A stretch of 64,000 nucleotides of DNA from Candidula unifasciata (lineage: Eukaryota > Mollusca > Gastropoda > Stylommatophora > Geomitridae). The translations under genes were made by a program, and so were the position numbers. Within the stretch, counting starts at the first letter, position 1; each line of letters begins with the position of its first letter. The stretch is from contig CAJHNH020007557.1 in assembly GCA_905116865.2 (NCBI GenBank), positions 1-64,000 on the forward strand, written 5' to 3'. Below the pieces are notes generated by a model. It worked only from the letters and a program-made list of their open reading frames with translations. It made no database searches and was not told the DNA's origin. Below, piece by piece: positions 1 to 47,205 of the stretch.

Positions 1-147
1 TCAGCTGTGTTCAATCAAGTATAAAAGACCAAAACCAAAAAGCACTAAAATATTTAAATGTAGCCCTGTTTTCCATTCCACGTAATAGTAAAGAGAAAAA
101 GCATATTCACTGACTCACATCTGTGTCGACATTGTTCTGTCTGACAG

Positions 148-36459
<36,312 letters not shown>

Positions 36460-39290
36460 GAGGACAGCAACCACAGACCCTGACATAAAGAAACCAAAGA
36501 GAGTTTGAGCAATCTTGTTTTTAGAATACCAGCCAAAAATCTGGACACAAACGTCAAGCTGCTGAGCTGCCATAAACTTGCCCGCATAGAAACTTTTCAA
36601 ACAATAAACATGTAAAGGTTAGAGACAGTTTAGATCGTCCAAGATGTACAACTAACAGTTTCTCTTTAAATCACCAACAAACACATGTACAACACAGCAG
36701 CCTTGATTTGTTGATCCACATACAGCAATCCTTGCTGAGCATTGTATTATTTGAATCTCTCTTGCAGTTTCCATGTCTAATTCATTATTCTGTCATTGTT
36801 CCAGTTTCTAGGCAACAATTTGGCTGATTTTTCTGTGATTTTTCTGTGATTTGTACTATAAAACTATTTATAGAACATGCAATCATCCAAAACATATTAA
36901 TGCCAGTTGTGCATTTTATGATTTCATCCTGTTGGTTGCCAGCCAGGATTTTCTGGCCTTTGTGACCATTTTGATAAAAGGTTTTCCTGCTGGCAATTTT
37001 CAGACAAAGTTAGACAAACAAAAAAACCGCTGGAGCTGTCAGAAAAGTCAACTGCTCAACTATGTAGCCATTTGTCACTGCATTTCTAGCTCAGTTATTT
37101 TTCTGGTCCGGCTGATTGCTTCCCCCCTCCAGACACCTTGCTTGCCTTGCTGAAACAAGTGCCAGACCATCCTTTATCAAGTGTCTGTCTCACTAACCAG
37201 CCAGTCCGCTCATTTCCAACCTGATGAGTTATGAGTTGGGTTATCTTCACAGCACTGAACACCTACATAGGGGCTCTAATTCCCCCTCCAGTGTGTACAT
37301 TAGTGTCCCGTGGTTAATAATACCAGTCCTATGTTGGTTAAGAAGACTTTTTAAATGGGTGTATACTTGTATAATGATAAATATCACAAGCTCCAGACTG
37401 TCCCAACATCCACACTGTGGTTGACAAGATGTAATCCATCTTAGCTGTAACAGTTGTATTTAGATAGTAGTGTGCCATGTTTGTTTCATTGATTTCCTTG
37501 CCAGCTTTTTCATTGACTGACATTTGTGCTAGTCATGTCATTGACTGACATTTGTGCTAGCCATGTCATTGACTGACATCTGTGCTGGCTGTTACATGTT
37601 TGTCAACTGACATCCTTGCTTCTTATTTCCATGATATCCGATATCCTTACTATGTGTTTTATTAATTGATATCCATGTAACATGCATGTGAGACAGACTC
37701 ATACGTGGATGACAACACATTTTCTCATCACAACCCCCTCCCCCTCCCAAAGAAACCAACAAACAAAGTATAGTATCAGTGAATTGATGCCACAACTGAT
37801 TCACTCAACTAAACTGACAAAAAAGAAAAATTTTAATCAGATAACCTAAACAAAAAAACTTTAGTTTTACATCTGCTATTTATGGCAAATACCACTTCCA
37901 GTATGACATTTGTGACAATTTTGTGAGACACTGTGGTCATGTATGACAACCTTTGATCTGGTGGCAAGTCACCCTTGTCAAGAAATGATCTGTATCACAG
38001 GTTCAACTGCCATATTTGCTATGTGTATTTCCAGTTTAACCTGGCAATCAGCTCCATACTTCATACTCATAGATGACATGTCAAATTATGTGAATGACAT
38101 AAGCCCCAGATGTGCAGATGACATGCCCAGATGTGAAATATTTACAAATGATTATATAATAGATGACAACAATTGCAAAATAACACAAAGCTCAGGTGTT
38201 CCTACATAATGTAATTGTGACCTATACAGTGTAAGGGACAAATGTTGCCTACACAAATACAAGACATATGCTTTTCACACAATACACATAAACACTTTGA
38301 AAAAAAAATTTATAATACTTGAGAGAAAAGTTGAAGGCAAGAGGCAGACAATAAAACAAGGAGGAGGACAACATCAAGAGATGGACAAACAGCAGTGTGA
38401 GAGCATGTACAATCAAGACAAGAGAAAGAAAATGTTGGAGTTCTATTGCAGCCAACCTTTATTGTGGAGACGGCACCCGACTGATTGACACAACACACAA
38501 ATGTTGATTGCAAGACACAAGAAGAAGACTTCATTGTTACCATAGACAAAGCTGTGTGGTACACAGGCAGAATTGGACCGCAGGTTCATTTCTTTCATCA
38601 AAGCTAACAGCCTCTTCATAGAAGTTTTCTGACAGAAGGATCAAAGAAGAAGACCAGAGATCATTTGTCACTGTCAAATTTGTTTCAGTGTCAATGTGGA
38701 AGACAACTGTGACACTGCAAATATTCACTCTTAGTTGTACAATAATAGCTGCCCCTTCTATTATACAACATTATTAGTTTTACTAGTAACAACAAGTAAC
38801 ATCATGTCCTGTAACCAGGGCCCTATTTGGGATGTACGATGCCCCTGTGCAGTCATTTATTTACAAACCCTCCCCCCCCCACTTTTTTTTCCCTCAGCTA
38901 ATTGTCAGCATCGCTATTGCCATACTATTTGAATGCCAGAACACTAATCTAATGCAGGTTTCATAATGATAAAAGCACCACAGTTATAAACATTTTATTG
39001 CCAGTTATATTTTGCAGCCCTCAAAATGTTACCGCCCTGTGCAACTGCACAAGCCTAAGTATGGCCCTGCCTTTAACATGTATGTACGTTTTTATCTTCT
39101 TTATTTTGTAACTTGTAACACTCATATTATCATGTCCTGTTTCTTGCACAAGTTGCATCTTTTACGTAACTTCACATCATATTTTCATAATTATTACAAG
39201 CCTCACCTCTGATGTAATAATGACTGCCCTTGTAAAATTTTTATAACCAATATCTGGTAATATTTTATATGATCCATCTAAAAAAAAAGT
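36460..39290. other. 3' UTR and intergenic sequence
   Basis: Contains the putative poly(A) signal at 36603, a short 29-bp tandem of GTCATTGACTGACATTTGTG at 37510-37600, and the unexpanded relative of the 27-bp minisatellite flank near 38310-38420. No gene could be supported. Confidence 0.5.
36603..36608 (+). terminator. Possible poly(A) signal of the C2CD2L-like gene
   Basis: AATAAA lies about 145 bases after the stop codon at 36459. It is the first canonical hexamer on that strand. A cleavage site cannot be confirmed from sequence alone. Confidence 0.35.
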
Positions 39291-39294
39291 AAGT

Positions 39295-39555
39295 AAAGGA
39301 CCCTTTTAAATGCTTTTAGGCTATAGGGCATATAGGGCTAGACCTATATTTTATAGACCAATGGGCACAAGATGGGTAATGTGGTCAGCATTACGCCGGC
39401 CGCCTTTACTTCCCAGGGCTTCACCTGATACCCACTCAAGGCTGGGTCGGCCCGGGAGCCAAAGTCATTTTTGAAACAAATCCGGCTCCACCAGGGAGCG
39501 AACCCACGACCTTTGGATCCACAGCGAGCATCTAGCTGCTCTACTGCAGCGACTA
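39295..39555 (-). mobile_element. SINE-A copy
   Basis: A full-length minus-strand copy with tRNA-like head (TAGATGCTCGCTGTGGATCC, GTCGTGGGTTCGCTCCC on the minus strand), among the best preserved in the window. Confidence 0.88.
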
Positions 39556-40274
39556 TGATCCATCTAATATAAAAATAATAAATCTTTGCCTAATTTATTG
39601 TAACATTTAGATATTTAATAACGGACCATTTTGACAATCACATGAGTATTACACTTTACAGAAAGCAATGACAAAATACTGAACGTAAAACCATACAAAA
39701 AGCAACAAATACAGGGGTTGATTTTTGGATATACAATCTCCACACAAACGATCAAATTTATTCTTGTATCACAATGTATCATCAAATCCCCACACAAACA
39801 ATCAAATGTTTCCCCACAACACACAAACAACCAGCAGATTGTGTGAAGTATTACACACATTCAATCAGACAAATCACATCTCGAATCAAGTGCTGAATGC
39901 CAAAATATTCACTTAATCAAAATTCAACTAAAAATCATTGAACTGTCAATCACCCATGAATCGTTCATATGTCACTCACTAAACATTTCGTGGTCAACGT
40001 ATGTGCTTGGTTAGCAGATTTTGTTAACTGCCTAAAACAGTTGAACAGCCATCTGGGGGTCGGGTAGACACTGCTACTGTTTCATTTGTGTTCTGTCCAT
40101 GACTTTCCTGCCACTTCCTTGTCCACACGCCAGTGTGCCTTACCTGTCCACAAATGCTGTATAACAGACCTTATTGTCAGCCCCCTCCCTCTTGTGTTTC
40201 ATATTTAATAATCAAAACACTAGTTATCATCTGCTTCTTCTTTCAGTAATAAAAATATCAAAAATGAGATACAA

Positions 40275-40497
40275 AGAGTCAGTGTTTCTGAATGAATGTC
40301 AGTAAAAAGAGTCAGTGTTCTGAATGAATGTCAGTAAAGAGTCAGTGTTTCTGAATCAACATCAGTAAAAAGAGTCAGTGTTTCTGAATCAACATCAGTA
40401 AAAAGAGTCAGAGCTTCTGAATGAATGTCAGTAAAAGAGTCAGTGCTTCTGAATGAATGTCAGTAAAAAGAGTCAGTGTTTCTGAATGAATGCCAGC
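40275..40497. repeat. 33-bp minisatellite, about seven copies
   Basis: Unit AGAGTCAGTGTTTCTGAATG then AATGTCAGTAAAA, with an ATCAACATC variant in two units. Confidence 0.9.
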
Positions 40498-40975
40498 AAC
40501 TGTTGCCAGGTCACCTCATTATTCCTGACATAAATAGCCACTCAGTGTTTTACTATTTTAAAGCAGGTGTGCATTGTGGGAAAATCACCATACATCAGAC
40601 GTTTGGAGAATGCCTCCCCCCCCCCCCCCAATCTATAATGAGCTTCTGTTTCTTCTCCAACTGATTATCTTCTACCATCTTGTTAGATTTATTTGTGTCC
40701 TCAAAATACACCATCTCAAATGTAGGAGTGTCCAACACATCCAACAGATTTGTCCTAGTGTACTTTTGTCCCTGGCACATGTCTAACTTGCAACAATAAG
40801 CACATATTGCATACTGATAAATGTGCATTTGTGTACACAATTTATTTTGTGTACACAATTATGTTTGTGCAGTTTTCACAGTTATATAAGGATATGGGAT
40901 AGTACACAATTATGTGTTTACACATACACCCACAGTTCTGCTTGTACACGGTTATGGCTGTATATGAAAGAATCA

Positions 40976-41175
40976 AGAACTCAAGGGCTATTCAACTTGC
41001 GGCCTGTGAGCTGAATCTGGCCCGCAAAGCCCTAGCAAAGGGCTTGCTGAGCATTACCAATTGTATTGTATTAATGATCTTTCTATGCTGGGGCTCTGGC
41101 ATCTGGCCCATAACGATCCCAGTTTTCTAAGTGCTGGCCCAGAGTTTAAAAAACTTAGTTGAATAGTCCAGTTCT
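40976..41175. mobile_element. hAT-like MITE
   Basis: About 200 bp with imperfect terminal inverted repeats containing CTATTCAACT and AGTTGAATAG. The inside reads TTGCGGCCTGTGAGCTGAAT and TGGCCCGCAAAGCCC, the GGCCCGC-rich start common in hAT-derived MITEs. No clear 8-bp duplication could be fixed. Confidence 0.55.
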
Positions 41176-41251
41176 AGGTACTGACAACTCACAGCATTCA
41201 CACATTTGATTCTATCCAATCCAGTGTGTGAATCTACATGTGCAGGTTACT

Positions 41252-41355
41252 GAATGTGTGTGGCTGTGTATGCCAGTGAATGTGTCTGGATATGCATATG
41301 TATGCCAGTGAATGTGTTTGGATATGCATATGTATGCCAGTGAATGTGTGTACAC
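41252..41355. repeat. 31-bp tandem repeat, about three copies
   Basis: Unit GTATGCCAGTGAATGTGT then TTGGATATGCATA. It lies just downstream of the TEN1-like stop codon. Confidence 0.85.
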
Positions 41356-41468
41356 CTGTGTTTGCAGTAACTAAAATGTCTAAACATCAGATGTAAAAGA
41401 AAATAAAGCAGGATTCACTTCTGCACGTGTTTCATCATAGTGTCTAATGGAACTGAGTCTAGAATAGT

Positions 41469-41778
41469 TCACCCTTCACTGGCATCATATGTCCTCCACA
41501 CATCGACAGCCCTACAATACAGGGCATAGTCAAGTCGATCCACACACCTCGACACTCGAGCTTTCAGAACAACATCTCCAGTGACCTTGCCTGCACCGGC
41601 AGTCTGACCTTGGCATTTCTCCAACTCCCCAATCAGCATGACCTGGGAACAAGGTCTAAAATCTGCAGCCTCCACCAGTCGAGTGTCGACAGTCAACTTC
41701 TCGTCACTCAATGCAGCATCTGTTTTGTTTGGCTCTGACAGTACAGCTACAGATCTGGAGGCATCGTAATGGGTGACT
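41469..41778 (-). CDS. TEN1: TEN1-like exon 2 (OB-fold core and C terminus)
   Basis: The exon is 310 nt. The acceptor is a pyrimidine-rich TTTTCTCTGACAAATTTCAG on the minus strand. The reading frame is also open upstream to a Met at 41876, but that part is intron: the phase and the match to TEN1 begin at the Arg-Val after the acceptor. The stop is TGA at 41471-41469. Confidence 0.78.
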
Positions 41779-44700
41779 CTGAAATTTGTCAGAGAAAATC
41801 CTGGCATGTCAATGAGGCCAATGAAATGGAATCCAAATAAACGTTGGGAATCATACAGGTTTGAGGTTTTGAACAACGTCTAAACATCATGGCACACGGG
41901 TGTAGCCAATAAGTGCTCTGTTCTTTGTTTTACTCAAGTCTGAGTCCCAAGAAGTTCAGCACAGTGCACAGGCTCTGTAGCACCAGCGAGGATCCTGAAA
42001 TACTTTATATGATTTTTAACTTCAATTTTGCCCGGGAAGCACTATTAGGCTACTCTTTTCGATTTCCAACTGCCAAGGGATTTTTTTAAACGTGCGCAGC
42101 AATGCACACGGGCGTCCAATCTCACTACCCAGAGAACAGGGGGAATTACTAGATGTCCAAGTCCACATGAAAAAATCCCAGCCCTTACTGGGCATGTATT
42201 CTGGAACCTCTAGCACTCGAGGCGGTCACCATGCCTCGAGACCACGCAGCCCCTTGGCACTCAATCAAAGGAAGTGTGAGTAAAGTGTGAGAAGACCAAC
42301 TTAGCACGATATTGTACACTTGAGTCTACTTGCTGATCTTTAAAAGAAGTTCTGAATTTCCCCTGTATTGAGTATAAATTGTGCAAACATACTGATAGAC
42401 AGAGAGTATCACAGAACGAGTGCTAGACTTGTTTTAAGCATGAATTTGCCTGGTAGATTAAAGTGAGGGAACCAGTAGTCTCAGAATGATTACATGAACT
42501 TGGCAAGAACAGCATCACTTTAAATTCTTGGGTTAAAAAAATGAGGAGTGAGAAATTTCACAGGTTGTCAGTCAGCTTTTTCATGAGCTAAATGGGAAAA
42601 TTGGAGAGCAAATTATTTTTCAGTAAAGACAATTTTATTCATTCTACTCTGAGGTGTTAGAGCGAGTGGGCAGTTTGGGTCCACTGTGTACCCACATCAG
42701 TGAGGTGGAGGTTGACTGTTGACTTCTAACAGCAGGATGGTTTACCACCATTCTGCCACGTACAGTTGTATGTTACACACTTGCAGATATCTGGGAAATA
42801 ATGTTCCTACAGAATACAGGGGTTAACGTCTGGGGCCGTTTTGTGCTTTTCACAGTGTTACTTAGAGTCTGCTAGAACTCTCTGTCTTCTAAGCATTCAC
42901 TGGCTGTGACAGAAAGTTCTGGTTGTTCCTTTACTTCTGAACTTTAGTCTTGTTTCCAGAACTTCAGTTTTGTGTGCACATCCAGTTTACATATCTGGCT
43001 TATTTGTGTGCAGACTGCTGGTTCCTCAGTCTCAGGCAGATGTTGTCTGGAGAAAACACCCCTAATGAGTCACCTTTTACAACATGCTTGTTGGAGAGAA
43101 GTCTATTTCTCTCCCCCCCCCCCCCATAATTTTCAGCCTGCTCAGCCTGTGCAGTGGGTCTCAGCCGCTGTTAAGTGCCATACATTGTTCTTGAATCCGG
43201 CCAGTTTATTATTAGTAAACCAGTGAGGGATTTTCATTGACAGACAGACATAGAGACATTAATCATACACATTCCATCACTTATTAGTGATATACATAAT
43301 AAATGTGGCGGTTGCAACTGTACTGGGGTAAGTTGCTGTGTGTTCCAAGTGACTTATTCTCACTTCTAGTACTAAAACCTAATAGAGCCGGAACATTTAG
43401 ATACTTGTTGCAAGTACCGGCAGATTTTTGTTTCTCTAGAATTTAAACAAAACCTGGTTATGATCCTGTTTAAACATCAGTGCCTGACACAGCTGGCTAG
43501 TGTGTGTCCATCCATGGTTCCAGCACTATGTAGAAATAAAATAAGCTTCATGAAAAATATTGTTTCTAGTTTGTCTCTGGAAGCCCCTGTGGTGTAGCGG
43601 CCAGAGACGCCACGCCTGCGGTTCAGGTCTGGAGGGAGCTGGACTTTTTTTTTCAAAAATGACCTTGGCTCCCAAGTCCAGTCCGGGGATGTAAAGGTGG
43701 GCAACGTTATGTTTACCAGATCACTTGTGTGTTGACTGGTTCTTACAAATACAGGTCTAGCTCAATTTGCCCAATACAACTGAAGGCATCAAAAAGGTTT
43801 TTTTTACTTCATTTTTTCTTTCTCTCAATAAATGAAGCTGTACTGTACACTAATAATATATTTCAAGCAGATTCTTGAATGAGGTTCAGCTGGAATTTGC
43901 ACTTGCAAAGTAAACTAGCGGTACCCCTAGTATTGCAGCTTCGGCTATCCTCCCAATAACGGTTACATATTATGGCGGCCAAAAACACACCCTAATAGGG
44001 CCTCAGTCACATGTAAATTGCGGACTTCCGGCGACTAACGCCACTACCGAGAGTATCTCCCACTCCGCTGCATGCGGCGTGGAGCGGGGCTAAACTAGAT
44101 GGCTGGGTCTCACGAGCAAATAAAATGAAGGAAGCTGCAGGAGATGCAGTAGCTGCTGCTCGTGAGTCCTAGCCATCTAGTTTAGCCCCGCTCCACGCTG
44201 CGCGTAGCAGCGTGGGAGATACTCTCGGCAGTGGCGTTTTTAAGTCACCGGAAGTTCGCAATTTACATGTGATTGAGGCTCTGTTAGGGCGTGTTTTTGG
44301 CCGCCATAAAATGTGCCCGTTATTCGGAGGATAGCCGCAGCTTCTAACACTTCTTTTGGTTAGTTTACTTGGGTGGAGGAGAGAAAGGGATCTCTCTGTG
44401 GTTAAGTCGTTTATAAGATCGTTGCCAGCGCTACAGAGCTCGTGCTTTGTGCAACGCTCTCCGCAGGCAGGTGTCCATTCTAGGCTGGAAGATAGAACCA
44501 CATAAGATAAACCCCAATGCAACGATCAATCAACTGAATCTTTTCTTCTAATTAATTTCTTCACGGTATTTGCAAGAGTGCCATTTCTTGGCTCTCCTCC
44601 GAACTTCTACCCCCGCATTATGGTGGCCTGAAATATCCGTTCGGGGCTCAGTCCAATGAAAAATGCGGACTTTCTGCCAAGCAACAAATCGCGGCAAAAC

Positions 44701-46637
44701 TAGGATTACTTGACAATTTCAAGAGACGCAACATTGCAGACGATAGTAGCAGATGATAAAAGCGACCGGTGACAATGTCGAGACATTACAGACAATGAAA
44801 GCGATATGGCGGGTAGACCACGCGCTCCCACGCAGATTAGCAATACTGTTCTTCTGATTGAGGATTTAGCAGCGGTAGATGTCAGACTTGTGGGCATGCA
44901 CAAAACGCGATTTAACTCACCGCCAAGCGTATCCCTGCGCTGCTATGCGCGGCACGGATGGGGGGCTTAATTAGGTGCCTGGGACTAACGAGCAAAGTAA
45001 TTGGAGGAATTTGCAGGAGATGCAGTAGCTGCTGCTCGTGAGTCCCAGCCATCTAGTTTAGCCCCTATCCGCGCCTCGCGTACCAGTGCGGGGGATACGG
45101 TGGGCGATGAGGCATAGTCACAGAAACAGGTCCGCAAGTAACATATCGCTGAGACCCTGTTAAAGCATTTGTTTTGTTTTTACGAGCCGATCCTATATTT
45201 GCCACGATTTGTTCCTCGGCAGAAAGTCCGACAATGGAAAGCGTCAACGGTCGCTATTAACGATCGTCTGCAGTGTTGCTTCTCTTATAATTGTCAGGTA
45301 ATCAGAAACAATAAGAAACAGGTCCCCAAGTAACATATGAGACCCTGTTAGAGCATTTGTTTCGTTATACGGAGCCGGCATATTTTTAACAGAACTGAGC
45401 CCCGAACCGATATTTCAGGACGCCATAATGCGGGGGTAGAAGTTCGCAGTTCGGAGGAGAGCCCATTTTCACGGTAAGAGTAGTAAGACTTCTTGGCTCT
45501 CCTGTCAAATCCGGACGAAGAATAAAAAGCCTTGGACGACTTAGTCAGAGTTCTCTCCCTTGGCCGCACTGCAAACAGTGATCGGAAAAGCCAACGTAAC
45601 AAACGACACACTTACCTATCATCATACGGTTGCGTGTAGGGCTGCGTACGGTTGGGTGAGGCATCGTGAAGGGATGCGTAGTCATCATACGGTTGCGTGT
45701 AGGGATGCGTAGTGTTAGGGTTTGAGTTAGGGGTAGGGTTAGAGTTAGGGGTAGGGTTAGAGTTAGGGGTAGGGTTAGAGTTAGGGGTAGGGTTAGGGTT
45801 TAGAGTTAGGGGGGTTAGGGTTAGGGTTAGGGGTAGGGTTAGGGTTTAGAGTTAGGGGTAGGGTTAGGGTTAGGGGTAGGGTTAGAGTTAGAGTTAGGGG
45901 TAGGGTTAGGGTTGGGGTTAAGGTTAGGGGTAGGGTTAGGGTTAGATGTGAAAATTTTGACGTAGGATTTCGAAATACTGGCCGACAATCTGATGTTCGT
46001 GGGAGTGGCGCCACTGAAACTCTGCCAAATATGACGCCAATAGCGTGCGGCTGGTGCCCCCAATCGTTGGCGAAATGTGCGTTTGACCAGCATCCAGAGG
46101 CCCTAGATTGTTTGTGTGTGTATGGGACTGTGCGCGATTATAGGGAACTCCGGCGTCAAAATTGTCAAATCTAACGCTACACCTAACCCTACCGCTAACC
46201 CTAATCCTACTCCCTAACCCTAACCCCTACCCCTAACCACGCAAATTTATCGATCATTAAAGCATACAAATCGGCAAACACCAACAAACAAAACACACCC
46301 AAAAAAAACCAGAATTGTCCTGCAGCGTCGAAAAAATATCCAGATATGGGGGAAACAACCAAGCATTGGCAGCCCTGATGTCGACGTGACTGTCTTCTTT
46401 GTTTCGTTGGCTTTTCCGATCACTGTTTGCAGTGCGGCCAAGGGAGAGAACTCTGACTAAGTCGTCCAAGGCTTTTTAGTCTTCGTCCGGATTTGACAGG
46501 AGTACCGACTTCTTTTACCTGCCAACAACACGAACTGACTTCCCGTCCAGCTGTTCGCCTGCTAGAATGATTTCACAAATCATCATTGGAATCCCGTGCG
46601 GAGGCAGGGATATGTGGAAGTTGGAGGTGGACGTCAT
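41469..46637 (-). CDS. TEN1: TEN1-like CST complex subunit, complete two-exon gene
   Basis: Seen: exon 1 (46637-46519) starts at ATG and reads 39 codons plus AG. Exon 2 (41778-41469) begins with A, completing an Arg codon, and runs to TGA. The joined product is 142 residues: an N-terminal strand region (SLPPHGIPMMICEIILAGEQ), GKSVRVVGR, THYDASRSVAVLSEP, VDTRLVEAADFRPCSQVMLI and VVLKARVSRCVDRLDYALYC. Family knowledge: TEN1 is a single OB-fold protein of about 120-125 residues in vertebrates that binds STN1 within CTC1-STN1-TEN1 and acts in telomere C-strand fill-in. The G-(K/R)-V-R-V-x-G-R start, the LGEL-like turn (LIGELEKC) and the VVLKARV strand fit it. The product is slightly longer than usual, with an insert (GQTAGAGKV) after GELEKC. 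The intron is 4740 bp. Recognised by pattern, not by search. Confidence 0.75.
41885..42252 (-). mobile_element. SINE-D copy (tRNA-derived)
   Basis: Second copy of the family at 25200-25556. The minus-strand head reads GGTCTCGAGGCATGGTGACC and a decayed box B. The body shares CCAACTGCCAAGGGATTTTT and CACTACCCAGAGAACAGGG. It lies in the TEN1-like intron. Confidence 0.75.
42885..43110 (-). mobile_element. SINE-B copy
   Basis: Plus-strand landmarks are CATTCACTGGCTGTGACAGA, TTACATATCTGGCTTATTTG and GAAAACACCCCTAATGAGTC. Confidence 0.75.
43585..43815 (+). mobile_element. SINE-A copy, diverged
   Basis: Starts TGTGGTGTAGCGGCCAGAGA with a weak box B (GCGGTTCAGGTCTGG), carries the body ATGACCTTGGCTCCCAAGTC, and ends in T-rich sequence. 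Confidence 0.65.
43930..44348. mobile_element. Foldback element 1 (palindromic, arms about 190 bp)
   Basis: The left arm (43937-44124) and right arm (44153-44345) are inverted copies. Matching pairs include GGCTATCCTCC/GGAGGATAGCC, TATGGCGGCCAAAAACAC and its complement, GAGAGTATCTCCCAC and its complement, and GGGGCTAAACTAGATGGCT and its complement. The short loop contains GCAGGAGATGCAGTAGCTG. No open frame of note. A transposon class cannot be assigned. Confidence 0.85.
44588..45480. mobile_element. Foldback element 2 with nested palindromic core
   Basis: The outer arms pair GGCTCTCCTCCGAACTTC and CCCCCGCATTATGG at the left with their complements near 45425-45475. The core at 44920-45105 is a second palindrome that shares the loop and the GAGTCCCAGCCATCTAG segment with foldback element 1. 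Deletions and insertions make the arms unequal. Confidence 0.75.
45713..45946 (+). repeat. Telomere-like TTAGGG/TTAGGGGTAGGG array
   Basis: About 230 bp of G-rich repeats: TTAGGG mixed with GTAGGG and TTAGAG variants, in blocks such as GTTAGGGGTAGGGTTAGAG. Not a perfect telomere, so an interstitial or element-borne array. Confidence 0.92.
46165..46240 (-). repeat. Telomere-like CCCTAA array, inverted relative to 45713-45946
   Basis: Short C-rich block (ACCCTAACCCCTACCCCTAA). It mirrors the array at 45713-45946 inside foldback element 3. Confidence 0.88.
46519..46637 (-). CDS. TEN1: TEN1-like exon 1 with start codon
   Basis: The 119-nt coding part has ATG at 46637-46635 and donor GTAAAA at 46518-46513. 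It codes for 39 residues and two bases of Arg. The start is chosen because it is the first in-frame ATG of a short leader and gives a typical TEN1 N terminus. The donor lies only about a dozen bases from the terminal inverted repeat of a foldback element. Confidence 0.72.
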
Positions 46638-46980
46638 ATTTTCTGTTTAAGTCCCGATACTGTTGTTATTTTCGTGAGGACTGTTTGATTTTCAGCGCCC
46701 TTATAAGCAAGCCATTTTGTAACATCACGTGACTATATTACAAAACCTGGATCAATTAATGAACAGAATTTTTCGTTCGTTTAGAAGACCAGCATCATTG
46801 GCATAAACCACAGGGAAACGAACCACTGCACATCGGCGACCCTTTGGCTCACCGGTCGACGACTTCGTCGCCAGTTGGGACAGTGTTTGGGTCTGTCTCC
46901 TTTGATAGTATCAACACTGCAAGTCCTTTTTATGGCTCTTGATGGCGTGCAATGCTAAGTTTAGCGGAGCGAATTAGTAG
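46638..46980 (-). promoter_or_regulatory. Probable 5' UTR/promoter region of TEN1-like gene
   Basis: This is the sequence immediately upstream of the TEN1 start. It has higher CpG content than most of the window, a CACGTG E-box core near 46725, and no clear TATA box. No repeat family was recognised in it. The call rests on position only. Confidence 0.35.
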
Positions 46981-46982
46981 TA

Positions 46983-47205
46983 CATTTTACCCCACTAGGA
47001 CATCACACAAGCGATAAACACCCGATGACACAAAGTGCCACCATGTGGATAAGAGTCACCCATGGAGAGGTCTCGAAAGCCGCGTTCTGATAGACCATAT
47101 TTATGACTGGGCTGGCTATATTGCGACCCTTGACAAGAGCCAGGGTGGGGCTGTAAAATAATAACAACAACAACAAAAAATTGCATCCCATCAGGGGATG
47201 ACTAC
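46983..47205 (+). mobile_element. SINE-C element copy
   Basis: Starts TACCCCACTAGGACATCACA, with GCCACCATGTGGATAAGAG, GACCCTTGACAAGAGCCAGG and the end GGGGATGACTAC. Its left end is immediately upstream of the TEN1 promoter region. Confidence 0.75.

Larger units (their letters stand above)
45497..46507. mobile_element. Foldback element 3 with about 110-bp terminal inverted repeats
   Basis: Left repeat 45497-45606 (GACGACTTAGTCAGAGTTCT, GATCGGAAAAGCCAACG) recurs inverted at 46397-46507 (CGTTGGCTTTTCCGATC, AGAACTCTGACTAAGTCGTC). The inside holds telomere-like arrays in opposite orientation at either end. The right end lies about a dozen bases from the TEN1 exon 1 donor. Confidence 0.85.

Noticed and set aside
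37943..38209. 88-codon plus-strand open frame
   Set aside because: No recognisable domain, starts in a loose tandem region, no splice sites in phase.
41779..41876. Upstream extension of the TEN1 exon 2 frame to a Met
   Set aside because: A good acceptor lies at 41779-41780 and exon 1 at 46519 joins in phase; the extension is intron.
45713..46240. Chromosome end
   Set aside because: Arrays are short, degenerate and in opposite orientations within inverted repeats, with unique gene sequence on both sides.
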